From the NCBI GenBank assembly GCA_019054805.1, contig JAHQIY010000001.1, forward strand, positions 4,478,501 to 4,542,500: DNA of 64,000 bases, given 5' to 3'. The position numbers were made by a program, and so were the translations under genes. The stretch is from Brachionus manjavacas (lineage: Eukaryota; Rotifera; Eurotatoria; Ploima; Brachionidae). Positions 49,380-60,800 of the stretch are shown here, piece by piece; the first letter of the stretch is position 1, and each line of letters opens with the position of its first letter. Under the pieces are notes generated by a model that made no database searches, was not told the origin of the DNA, and was given only the letters and a program-made list of their open reading frames with translations.

Positions 49380-49510
49380 TGAAATTTCCAAAGCATATGT
49401 TGCTGAAGCTACAGTAGAAGCTACAGTCGAAGCTACAGAGGATTTACCAAGAAAACGAGGAAGACCAAAGAAATCAACAACTAAGGTAAAAAAATCAAAA
49501 ATAAATTAAT
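49380..49510 (+). mobile_element. C-terminal scrap of a MULE-like protein
   Basis: The plus strand encodes EATVEATVEATEDLPRKRGR followed by PKKSTTK, an AT-hook tail like those of MULE ORFs. Nothing upstream continues the frame. Tandem TTTGTCA-type motifs follow at 49640-49790 and may be the terminal repeat. Confidence 0.35.
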
Positions 49511-49550
49511 TTTTTTTTAATTTTTATATTTTGTCATTTAAATAAATATT

Positions 49551-49790
49551 TTCGTCGCATTAATTATATTTTCGTCGCATAAATTAGTTTTTTTTAATTC
49601 TACAAATAAGGTTTTATTTTGTCAGTGAAGAATTACTAAAAAGTCATCTCAATAAATAAATTTGTCAGTCGTTTAGTTTTTTAGTCAGAATAATTAGTTT
49701 TTTATAGTCAGCTAAAACAAATTAAATTAGTCACCACTTTTAGTTTTTTTTGTCATCTTAAAAAAATTTAATTTGTCACCCCCAAAAAAT
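49551..49790. repeat. Iterated TTTGTCA / TTAGTCA motifs and a TTTTCGTCGCAT pair
   Basis: ATTTTCGTCGCATAAATTA-like units occur twice at 49551-49590, followed by TTTGTCA, TTAGTCA and TAGTCAG repeated about eight times to 49790. The same heptamer occurs in inverse orientation at 57200-57350. Confidence 0.5.
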
Positions 49791-49799
49791 ATAAGCCAA

Positions 49800-50505
49800 T
49801 TTAAATGAAAAGGAAAAAAAATCTACTAATCAAGCGTTAACCTTCACTTTGCCAAATTCAGTTTGAATATAAGTTAAAATTTTTTTAAGTAAGAGTTATA
49901 TTTTATTATATGAAATAGTATATTATATTATGGTAAACTTTGTTAATAAAGTGTTTAAGTAATTTTAAGCAATTCTGCAAGTAAAGAATTTTTGCATATT
50001 TTCCGGAAACAAAAAGTTTTTAAATTAAATAAAATTTATTAAATTATTGTTAATTATTATTATATTTGACATGAGTTTAATAAAAAAATTTAATTGGAAC
50101 AAAATTAAAAAATTTGGCAACTTATTTTCTAAAAACTCAAAATTGATTCTGTAAGTTAAATCAGATTATTTATTTAATATATCATCAAAATCGAGCTGTG
50201 GATAAGCTACATAAATTTTTATTACAAAAAAATTGCGAATATTTGAATTTTTCTTAAAATAGAAACAGTAATTACTAAAAAAAATTAGTCTTTCATTTTT
50301 TACAACAAGAATATAGATTTGTTCATAAAAATTTAATCGAATCCTAAAAATTAACTTTTCTTGCTTTTTTGACGGGCTTTGAGGCTTTCTTTGAATTTAT
50401 TTTTTTTAATTAGCATTAATTGTAAATTTTTTGAATATTTTTATGGAACTCGATGAGATGATAAAATAAGAAAAACAAATAAATAAAAAAAATTAAAAAT
50501 TTTAA
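49800..50505. other. Intergenic AT-rich sequence
   Basis: Nothing is recognised between the MULE-like scrap and the LINE at 50510. Confidence 0.5.
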
Positions 50506-50509
50506 TTTC

Positions 50510-51390
50510 TTACGCTCTTTCAGAAAATATACCAAGAGCAGTCTTAAAACTTTTCACCGACTTGACGTAAACTACCGTGGATGGTAGAAAATTCCAGGTG
50601 GTGACAGTTCTGTTGATCAAGAATTTGTTTCTCCTCATGCTATACTTACATTTTTCTTTAACTAAATGGAATGCGTGTGATATATTTCCGCTAATTCTAT
50701 ATCCACCTCTTCTATATATTTAAACCCTCTCTTTTACGCCTGCTTTCCAGGTCCGAAATTCCCAAGTTCCTTAATCGTCCATAAATTTTTTTTTTCATTT
50801 AATCCTTCCACAATTCTAGTATCCAGCTAGCCTTGTTAACGGCTGCCTTAACACGCGTCTTTTTCTGCGGTTATCATGATTCACAGGTCCCTTTCTACTT
50901 TCGTAGTTTTATCGAAGTGCATTATTTTATAGTTGGCACTGTTCAAACTCATGGACCATCTTTAACACCATGCCTCTATTTGGTTGATGTCCTGTTGTAA
51001 TTCATTCTCTTGTTCATCTTCATTGCTTGCCAGGACTTTGTTTTCCTCCGCGTACATTCGCGCAGTTGTTCTGCAGATTGTCTGGCAGGTCATTTATGTA
51101 AATTACAAACAGAAATGGTCCTAGCACCGTGCCTTGTGGGACCGAACTCTTCACCGATTGTCCCCTAGTACCACCCGTTGCTTTTAGTCACTCAAAAATG
51201 CCTTGATCCTCCTTATTGTTTGTTCCCCTTTTCCATTTGCTTTCAATTTCTGAACCAGCTTGTTGTGCAAGGCTCTGTCGAATACTTTGGAGAAATCCGT
51301 TTACAGCACGTTCATTGAACAAATTCGTCACACAAGCCTTTTTCCTTATGTAGTCATGTTGCCTTGTAGAAAGTAATTTTTAAGGGGTTT
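50510..51390 (-). mobile_element. LINE fragment, RT to C-terminus, decayed
   Basis: The minus strand encodes [43 protein letters not shown] and, further on, NLGISDLESRRKREG, GGYRISGNISHAFHL and the terminal TTWNFLPSTVV. Frameshifts and stops are frequent. No tail was seen at the 3' side. GC content is well above the surroundings. Confidence 0.85.
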
Positions 51391-51399
51391 TCATACATT

Positions 51400-52255
51400 T
51401 TTAGTTTTAAAAAAAGGGTTAAATAACATAAAAGAAAGTTAATGACTTTGTAGCAGTTTTTCAAGATGAGGAAGCCAAGTTTTCCAATCTTAGTATTTTT
51501 AATATGTTATTAACGTCCTGAAATTTTGTAAAATAGTGTTTTTCAGAAAATTTATAATAAATAATTTATATGATTTTTTGAAAAATGATTTTTTGCACTG
51601 TATGCTACCTTAGATAAATAATTTTTTTGTGTTTTTTTTTTGAAAAAGATGACATTTTAAAGGTATTAGCATTTTGAATTGCTAAGACAATTTTATTCTA
51701 GGAACATTTTCATGAAATATATGAATTATTTGTAGTGACTTTTTTAACGAAAAATTCCCCTCCTTTAATAACTTCAAGCTTTGTCTAGTCATAAAATATG
51801 AAAAAATGGTAACTTGAAGTTTATGATCATTTTTTGATGCTCAAAATGATTAAGTTAAATTATAAAATTAATTGTTATTATTTAAAATTATTTGTGCAGA
51901 GGTACATTTTTGGATACCGAAAAATCAAGTAATTTGCAAAATTTCTTTCATATTCATTATCAGTGCATCGAGTTGTAAAAGAAAAAAAATGACAATAAAA
52001 TTTAGATGATAAGGCCGACTTATTATTGAGTTTCCTCATGCATATTTGGGCACCCATAACTACTGCTAGTGTAAAACTAATTGTACCCTCTCTCCGTAAC
52101 TTGTCTAATAAATGTCAACTTCAAGCTAATAAATAAAATTAATAGATTAAAAAATATTTAAAATTTAAATTGAAAAAAATTTTATTTATGTGAAAATTTA
52201 AATTAGAACAAAATGATAAAGACATTTTTTTTTTTTTATTATTTAGACAAAAATT
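51400..52255. other. Intergenic AT-rich sequence downstream of RBBP5
   Basis: I see no supported gene or repeat. Confidence 0.5.
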
Positions 52256-52261
52256 ATTTTT

Positions 52262-53742
52262 TTATCGTTTAGAACTATTTGATTTAGAGCTTGTGTTTGT
52301 AAGAGCGGCATTACTAGATGTCTGTCGTTTTATTCCCGTATTCAGAGGATGTATTTCATTGACTGGTGCATTTGGCAAATTTATATCAAACACATTAGAT
52401 CCTTTTTTATCATTTTTGGATTCCGCTTTGTTCTCTTTAATTTCTGTATTATCCTCGATTTCATCGAATTCTGGCGTAATTGTCAAAAACAAAAGCTGTT
52501 CCCTCTCATCTTCCTCATCACTGCTCATAAAGGCTTGAATGGGCTGAATACTTGTTACATCTACATCAACTTCTTCATCATCAGCATCTTTGGAATTATC
52601 TACACTTTTATCCTCATCTTCCAGATCATACTCGGACTCTCTTTCTTCATATTCAACATTTTCATCAAGTTCCTTGAAATCTGGTGCAAATGCACTCCAA
52701 TTTTCGACTTGAGTCTGAGACCATATCGAAACCACTCCGCTTGAAACCGAGGCTATCAAAGGTCTGACCGGATGCCAAACCACATCCAGCAACATTTCTC
52801 CTTTTGTTCCATGTAAAATTTTTACCAAATTACCAATACTTTTTTCCCATATGTATAATGAGTGCTGTCTTGATGAACCAGCGCATATATATTCACCATC
52901 GCCAGAGAAACAACATTTTTTCCACAGCGTCCTATTTACCAGATCTTGTAATTTTTGCAGAGGTTCGGGCTCTGATTTTCTAACTTCGCCATTCACTGGC
53001 AGCACATCATTGGTGTCATAAACGCGAATAATTCTGTCAGCTGTACTCACAAGAAAAAATGTGCCCCTTCTTGCGAACTCAATTTGTCTAATGGCCGATG
53101 AACTAGCGCTGCCGTTAGTCACCCGGAATGACGTGACTAATTCCCGTGAACAAGACTTGTACACAGATATTTTGCCCTTTGCGTTTCCGCAGTAGACATG
53201 ATCGCCCCTACGGTCAAATGATGAAACAACATTGGGCTCGTTGGGGTCGTCGAGCGGTAGCTCGTGGTAGGTGCCGTCTATTTTGACCAGCAAAGAGGGA
53301 TACTTTAGCAGAGTCACCAAAAAAGTGGAACTATCTCTGGGATTAAATTGAGCTTTAATAAAAGGAGACGGAAATCTATATTTCATCAAGCAGTCACCAG
53401 TAACCACGTTAAAAACACACACTGTGTTGTCTGTTGAAGCACTTAGAAGAAGATGACCAGTTCGATTCCAGCTTAGAGAACAAACAGGATGAACATGAGC
53501 TGCTATGATCTTTGCTATTCCCCTAGTTAAAAAATCCCATATGAATATGCGTCCATCGTTGCATCCGACAGCTAGCAAAGTTCCACGCCTTCATTTTTTA
53601 AGAGATAAAAATTGTTTTAAAAAAAATTAACAAAAAATCACCTGTTAAATTGACAGGTAATTGCCACACTAGTGCAATCAAGTGTTCCGTCAAAATCTTC
53701 GGGATAGTTTTGACCAAAAGATTCAAGGAGTTCAATATTCAT
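52262..53742 (-). CDS. RBBP5: RBBP5, WD-repeat core subunit of COMPASS/MLL histone methyltransferases
   Basis: Two exons (53742-53642 and 53588-52262) flank a 53-bp intron and encode 475 residues (human 538). RBBP5 with WDR5, ASH2L and DPY30 activates MLL-type H3K4 methyltransferases in the nucleus. The WD40 propeller covers about residues 20-330 (LAVGCNDGRIFIWDFLTRG, NAKGKISVY, KCCFSGDGEYICAGS). After it come the ASH2L-binding acidic segment ENVEYEERESEYDLEDEDKS (about 343-362) and the WDR5-binding EEVDVDVTS (about 372-380). The C-terminal tail is shorter and unlike that of vertebrates. The start ATG is the first in the exon and gives the conserved MNIELLESFGQNYPE. Confidence 0.95.
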
Positions 53743-53749
53743 TTTTTTT

Positions 53750-54120
53750 TAAATATTTTATTATTTAAATTATTGTCAAAATTAAGCATATTTTACAATA
53801 ATAAAGTACTAATAAACAGAAACAGCCAATTTTTTGTCTTCTAAAAAATCATTTTATTCTTTACAATAGTTTTATTTTATTTTAAATTCTATTTGGTCAC
53901 TTTTTAAAATTCTTTTCTTTTTATTTAAAACTAATTTTACTATGTGTTATGTAAATCAAGTTTTTTCGATCATGAAAAAAAAAGTCTTAATCTAAAAAAT
54001 CTTATTTTAAGATACAGGAACAGAGCTTTATATGTGAGTAAAGAGAAGTTAATTTTATTTTTTAAAACTTAAAATTTTAAAGTTAATTTCACAGCATAAA
54101 AGTTTCTCTTATAATTTGTA
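53750..54120. other. Spacer upstream of RBBP5
   Basis: No other gene is seen. The RBBP5 promoter must lie here, without a clear TATA box. Confidence 0.45.
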
Positions 54121-54129
54121 TTTATGACA

Positions 54130-54978
54130 CAAAGCTTATGGTGTTAGTAGAAATCTATTGGATCTTACAACATTACAAGGTGACATCGACTGTCTGATGA
54201 GATGGGCCGAGGACTGGATGATGGATTTCAATGTTGATAGGTGCAGCTTTTTGGTATTCAACAACAAGTATTTTACGATATTAATTTGAAAATGAATGGA
54301 CTAGATATGGGTAAAACAGAAAATGAACAAAAGAGCTAATATGGCACTGGAGGCAATTATCTAAAGGTTTAAAACCATGGTCAATTTGTACGTTCAAGAA
54401 GATTTACGTGGCATTTGTGAGACCTCATCTCGAGTACTCGGTGGCTGGTTGATGCCCGTACACGAAGAAGGACATTTTAGTTCTCGAGAACGTACAAATA
54501 AGAGCAACAAAATTGGTCAAGTCACTTAAGAATCTATCATATGAGAAGAGATTAGAGAAGTTGGGACTCACTACCATGAGCAAGAGAAGAGAGAGAGAGA
54601 GGAGATCTTGTCGAATATTTCAAGATAGTTAATGGTTTAACTAAAGTGAATTGGCTCAATCCAAACAAGCTTTGCAATTTGTTGAGTTGTTCTGGTCCAG
54701 CAATGAGTATACGTCGGTACCAACACAGAATGTCTAAACAACTGACTAGAATCAACCAACGATATCATTTCATACTTAACAGAGTAGCAGACAACTGGAA
54801 CAAATTGCCTCCTGAAGTAGCCAAAGAACTTGTTTAAGAAAATGGTTGACGAAATCAATTCGTCGCGATAGTTAAAGGAGTATTAAGAACTGTCGGAATG
54901 TTACAATAGCGTTCCCTATATGGGCTTTCGTCCGGTGGGATAAACCACCGAAGCTCATTATTATTATTATTATTTACA
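54130..54978 (+). mobile_element. LINE fragment, C-terminal region and 3' UTR
   Basis: The plus strand encodes DIDCLMRWAEDWMMDFNVD, IYVAFVRPHLEYSVAG, LENVQIRATKLVKSLKNLS, a GA-run frameshift at 54580-54605, GDLVEYFKIVNGLTKVNWLN and the terminal RVADNWNKLPPEV. The 3' UTR has a CGGTGG/CCACCG hairpin (about 54934-54951) and an (ATT)n tail to 54974. The copy is 5' truncated. Confidence 0.88.
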
Positions 54979-55199
54979 AGAAAATTATGAGTGAGACTTT
55001 TTTATAGAAAATAAAAATAAAAAAGTACAATTTTATTTAATTAAATAATCCTAGTTTTAAAAACAAAAATTTAATTTTAGAGTTTGAATAAAAAAATCAA
55101 GATTTAACTAAAAAAATTTTTTTAGGGATAACCAAAGATTAGGGCTTTTTATAAATAAATAGTAGTGGTTGTAGTTCTGACTGCACAAAGATTTTATGT

Positions 55200-55530
55200 C
55201 TTTGACAAACTAAACATCAGAAGATGCTGAGATGGAGCAGCCCATGCTATATTTAATTGCCATGTGAATTGGACCATTTGTCTGCTTCATTCATGAGGCT
55301 TATTGTTTCTTTGATAGACTATTTATTCGAGTAAATCATTCCATTTATTCGGTTGGGAAGAAAGTTCATTCTAGTGTTGATTGCCGTGTGGTAATCGTTG
55401 ATCTCACGAAACGAAAATTTTTGAGTGATTATTCTCAAGCAATAACCTCTAAATATAAATTTAGCTTTAAAAGGTTCGCTGATGATATGACAATTAGTCA
55501 CTCGTTTGGAAAGTGTTTTATTTGCTTTAT
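55200..55530 (-). mobile_element. LINE C-terminal scrap
   Basis: The minus strand encodes FRGYCLRIITQKFSFREIND followed by NTRMNFLPNRING, the last conserved block of a LINE C-terminus, similar in layout to the end of the copy at 50510-51390. Stops follow at once. Confidence 0.6.
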
Positions 55531-55539
55531 TTGCATAGA

Positions 55540-57120
55540 ATTCTTAATAAAATATTAAGTTTGCTGATAAAACGTAATTTTGAAAACTTAAGAATGAAAT
55601 TAAAGAAAAATGACTCAAGGAATTTATAATACAATTTAACGAATGGTGACAATCTGATTGAACCGATGTCAAAAATGGCTAATGGTCAAAAAACCTTTAA
55701 ATTTTTTTATTACAGGATTGATGAATCAAGAGAGCAATGTTGAAGTTTGCAACATTAAATTTTTCTTAATTTAATAATTACAATTTAACTTTTAAAGAAT
55801 TTGTAAAAAAATTGAGAAATTAATATATTTCAATGTTTTGCTTTATTAAATAATTTTTATTCTTTTTTTTAAATCAATTGTATGAACTTTTAATTTTTCA
55901 TTTGAAATAATTATTTAATAAAATAAAATAATTGAAGTGCTAATCGTTTTTTCATGGCATGGGCAGAAAAGCCTGTAGACTAACCTTGAAATTGAAATAA
56001 GTTATAAAAAATTTTTTATTTTTTAAATCATTTAAAAAATAAAAAAATTTTATTTAGAGTCTAAATAACATGTGAATCTATTACATTAAAATTATCTAAA
56101 TAATAACAAAGATGTATTTTATCTCAAGATAAACTCTTTGATTTAAAATTATATTTTGAATTGATCATCAACTTCAAGATGCCTTTATTTCTTTGTCTTG
56201 AAAATAATTTTAAGTAATTTTAAAAAAGACAAAAATTCGTAAAAAAACTATTCAAATTTTTCTGAATTGAAACGATCGAGTTGAAATGAACTTCACAGCC
56301 CCATTTAAAGTTTTTTAATGAAAAATAAAAGAAATACATGGAAAAAAATTGTATGTGTAAAGTCTATTAAAAGTTACGTCATGAATTTTCTAAAAACAGT
56401 TGAATCAATTGATTTTCTACGCGTTCGTTTATGCTTACTAGCTCGTCACGCGATCTCGAAAGAATTTTTGAATGCATAGAGAAAAATATTTAATTTTTCC
56501 AATGATACTGAATCAAACATAAAGATTGTAAAACTACGTAAAAAATAGGATAAATAAAAATTTTAACATCCAATATAAATAAATTTAAGTTAAAAATAAT
56601 TTAAATTTTTGAGCGATAATAAATGCGTTTAATTCGATAAAAAAAAGTCAACAAATGTATAAAACAAATTATTTTTTTGAAGTTTTTTACTTTAAAATGG
56701 ATTATAAAAAGGAGTAAGATCAAATTAAAAAAAAAATTATGAATTAATTAGCTATATTGTAAAAAGAAAAATCTAAAAAATGTATCTAAAAAATATATTT
56801 TTTATTCTCCAATGCCAGGATTTAAAAGTACTCTCTCGCTGGATTTGGTTTGCTCTTGTTTAGTCATTAGTATTTGGCTTAAACATTTTGGTTGTGACAA
56901 ATTTTACTTTTTGGGATCACATAAAAAGCTGATTTAAAGCATAAAAAGTAAAATAAGTCTGCAAAAAACTCTGTAATTTTCTGCACTTTGCAAAGCATTA
57001 AAAAGTATTCTAATCAACTGTGCAATTACTCTGCAGATATTTTTCAAGCATTTATTTTTAGTTTTTACTAAAGTTGCTTAAACATTCAGCATTTAAAAAA
57101 AATTTCAAAAAAAACATTAA
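55540..57120. other. Intergenic AT-rich sequence
   Basis: I see nothing supportable here. Confidence 0.5.
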
Positions 57121-57199
57121 TATTACAAAAAGGATTTATCGCCTGACAAATATAAAAATTAATTTAAAAATTAAAGAAAAAATAAAAAGGTTTTTTTTT

Positions 57200-57350
57200 A
57201 CTGACAAAAAAAATTTTTTCGATTGACAAAATAATTTTTTTTTTACTGACAAATTAATTAATAAAAAATTGACTAATTGTATTAATGTTAGAGAAAAAAA
57301 GTTATTTTTCTATGACAAAAAAAAAATTTAGTACGACAAAATAATTCAAA
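57200..57350. repeat. Iterated TGACAAA motifs
   Basis: TGACAAA or ACGACAAAATAATT-like units occur about six times in 150 bp, spaced irregularly by A/T runs. They mirror the TTTGTCA array at 49640-49790. Confidence 0.45.
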
Positions 57351-57743
57351 AAATAATAACAAAATATGATTTTTGCTAAATAAGAAAAAAAATATAAAAT
57401 ATATAAAAAAATTATAATAGAGTTAATAAGCAAAAAAATTTAAAGAGAGTTTAAAAGATATATATTGAATAATGATTAAGCAAAGATTTTAGAGAAATAT
57501 TTATGATATTTTTTTAAAATTAATTGTCGATTCAAAAATTATCAGTACAGATTAACTGCTTTTTATTTTAATTAGCAAAGGGATAATATTTAAAAAAAAA
57601 AAGAGTAATTTTAAATTCTTTTTTATTTTTAAACTTTAATGCCGCACCAAATACATAATTAAAGAAAAATCTTTTTTTTTTTAAACATTATCCCATTGCT
57701 AAACTTAAATAATGCAGCAACATTCTCAAGACCCTGGATATAG

Positions 57744-57858
57744 TGCATCGCCACAACACGAAATACGGTTTTGGCGCATGCAACACAAGTTAAGTTGAAT
57801 TTAACATGGGCGAGTATAGCGCCTGCGCCAATGATGTGTTCTAGGTTGTGGCGCTGCA
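57744..57858. repeat. GC-rich imperfect palindrome, 115 bp
   Basis: Outer arms TGCATCGCCACAAC (57744-57757) and GTTGTGGCGCTGCA (57845-57858) pair with one mismatch. Inner arms TTGGCGCA (57771-57778) and TGCGCCAA (57824-57831) pair exactly. The block is far GC-richer than its surroundings. The minus strand is open for 66 codons across it, but the translation resembles no family. Confidence 0.75.
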
Positions 57859-57869
57859 TTATCGAACAA

Positions 57870-60800
57870 AGGAATACGGTAGTTCGAAATTTTGGTGCTT
57901 CTAGTGTTAAATATTGATCCTGTAAAGTTTTGAAAATATATAAAGTAAAACTGTCTGATTTTTTATTATATTTTCATTATAAGTTGACTTCTCTAATTTT
58001 TAAACTATTTAAATGACCACCTAAAGATAGACTTTTTTAAAATTTTAAAAAATTTAGAAAAGTTTTGCTGACTTCTCAAAATCTGACAGAATCTGATATT
58101 GATATCCGAATAGCATCAAAACTCAATTTACTTTTTGAAAATTTTTTATTCAAATTTTTCTTTAAATGTTTTTGTTTTTCAATTTTTTTTAATTATTTAA
58201 TTTTTTCAAAAACAAAATCAAATATTTATTATATACGGTTTTATATTCAAAATTTTAAGCTGATTTCCGTTCGAAAAGCTACTTATTCAATTATCGGTTC
58301 GATTATGCATATCCGATTTCATAACCAGTTGTTTAACAATGAATAAGTTGCTTCTAAATAAAAAAATTTCGATTTCCGTTCAAGTCGATCCTTTGCCTTT
58401 ACTCTTGCTTCTCAGCGAAATGAATATGCTTGCCCATGTCATATTCATTTCGCTGATCTCTTTCGTGATAGTTGTCCAACAATCCGTCTATGCTACACAA
58501 GAGGAAAAAAGAAAAAAATTACGGAGTTTTTCCGTGAAAAAATTTATTTGTTATCTTTTCAAATTCTTTAAATATTTTGAGCATTTAAATAAGACACTTT
58601 TAACTCTTTAGTCTCAAGTGCTGTTAGATTAGGTATTTTAAATTTATGTAAATAACTTATTTTATCTAAGTTTTTTTTCCGTCTTTCTAAAAATTCAATT
58701 GCGATAACATCTTTTATAAAAGAAGGCACAAGTTTATCTTCAGTTCTAAAATAGATTCATAAATTTTTAAAAATATAAAATTTTTTTTTTCATAAATCAT
58801 TTTTCATTAAATAAAGTTTTTCAAATAACTATATACAAGAATTAAAATGTTTAGTTTAGTATCAAAATATCAGATTATAAAACTAAACGAAATTTTTTGA
58901 GATTGATTTTCTCTTCTTTGAAAATTCGATTTTACTAAAATTAGAAGTGAAAATTTCTTGTTAATTTAATGATTCGATTAGTCTTTTTATTATTTTTAGA
59001 AAAACTAATGAATATTTGGAATAATTTATTTGAAATGTTTGCTTAACATTTTTATTGAGAAGATGACTAATCTAAAATTTCTGTCAAGAAATTAATTTTT
59101 TTATTAACACTGATTTCTGAAAATTATGAAAAAAAAAGTAGATGAATATTGTATCGATTTTTTAAAGTTTTTAGAAAAAGCTGATTACTCAAAAATTACT
59201 CAACTTAAAAAATATTTGACACTGACATTGATCTTTTCACTGTCCCTCAGAGATAGCATTTGAATTTGCATTTTTTTAATGCTATTTAAGAATCATTAAG
59301 TTCACATGGACCAGGATTTAGTTTTTATAGAGACAAAAAGTGTGAAGAAAATTTTTTTAATAAATGATCAAAATAGAAGTAATTCTATATTATGTATTAA
59401 TATTTAACATTTTAAATCTATTTATTAGATTAAGATGAATAATCAGTAAATTCTAATCACGTGCTGTGTTTTGATAAGTCTTCGAATTTTCAGTTAATTT
59501 GGTAAAATTAAAAATTCAAAATATGTCTTGGATTCATTTAATCTTTTTTAATTAAAAATTTATTTAAATTTGTTCAAAAAGTTTTGTTTGTTGTAGGAAA
59601 GATATTTTAAATTAAATATAAATTTTAAAATGTATAATTTTTTTCTTTTTTGTGAAAATGATTGTAGCTTAATCAAGAAAAATCATTTTTTATTTGATGA
59701 TTGAAATTTAAGTAAGAGTTTTTGTCATTAAAATTATCGTATTTTTTTTATAAAAAGAAAGGGAATATTTTTATATAAATCTGAAACATATCAACTAATT
59801 ATTTTCAATGAAATTTTTTCAAAAAAATTTGAAAAATAACATATAATTATAAAATAATTCAGAATACATTAAAATTTATTTTTAAAGATTTTTGAATAAG
59901 ATGACAAAAAATAGTGATAAATGAATCTTAGCAGTTTTATCAAAAAAAGAGACTTTCCAAAGATCGATTAAATTCAAAACATATAATAATAGTTGAATCC
60001 GGTTTTGAATTTTATCTATCTTTGGGAATTCTCTTAGATTCCGCATTAGAAGCTTTAATTCTTAAATTTAATTTAAAAAAAATGAAAAAAAAAAAAATTT
60101 TTCTGGTTTAAAAAATTACTTAATTTAGAATCAGAATTTGTTAATTTATTCTAAAGGTGTTCAATAAAAATTAATTATCTAATAGCTCTATAAAATATGG
60201 TTTTAAAAAAATTAAATTAAATTGACAAAAACCTGGTGAAAATGAAAGGTTAGTATAATAATCTATTAAAAAAATTAATACCAACATTACTAATCAAAGG
60301 TTCTTAACATACTTAAACTTGTAACAGTCTTGAATCAATTTTTTAACTTAATAACAGTTATGATTTAACTGAGTCATTTTGTTCCTGTGACCGCAAAAAT
60401 GGTATAAGAAAACTGATTAAGCTTACTATTTTTTTCATTTGTTTTGTTTAAAATTAAGTTTTAAGTCACAATTTTTAAAAAAGTCAAGTCATTAACTTGT
60501 TTTTTTTTCAAAGTCAATTCTCAATTTTATTTTTTCCTATTCAAGTCCTAAAGAATTCATATGGTCGCGAACATCATGGAACGGTTAAAATTCAAATAAT
60601 GTGAGAGAAAGTGAGAATTTAGAATCTAATGGAGCTTTAATTAATCGAAAAAAATTAATTAATTATTTCTATTTTGCTTTTATAATCAAAGTAACTGAAT
60701 GTCAATAGCTTAAGTTATTATTATAATTATTATTATTACCATTATTGCTTATTTCAGTAGAACCTCATGAGCGATTTAAAAATTAAAAGAAATTATTAAA

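Noticed and set aside
58065-58611. Two overlapping plus-strand frames, one with a membrane-like segment
   Set aside because: The hydrophobic part is created by the inverted repeat at 58412-58456 and the rest is Lys/Phe/Ile-rich; no family is recognised.
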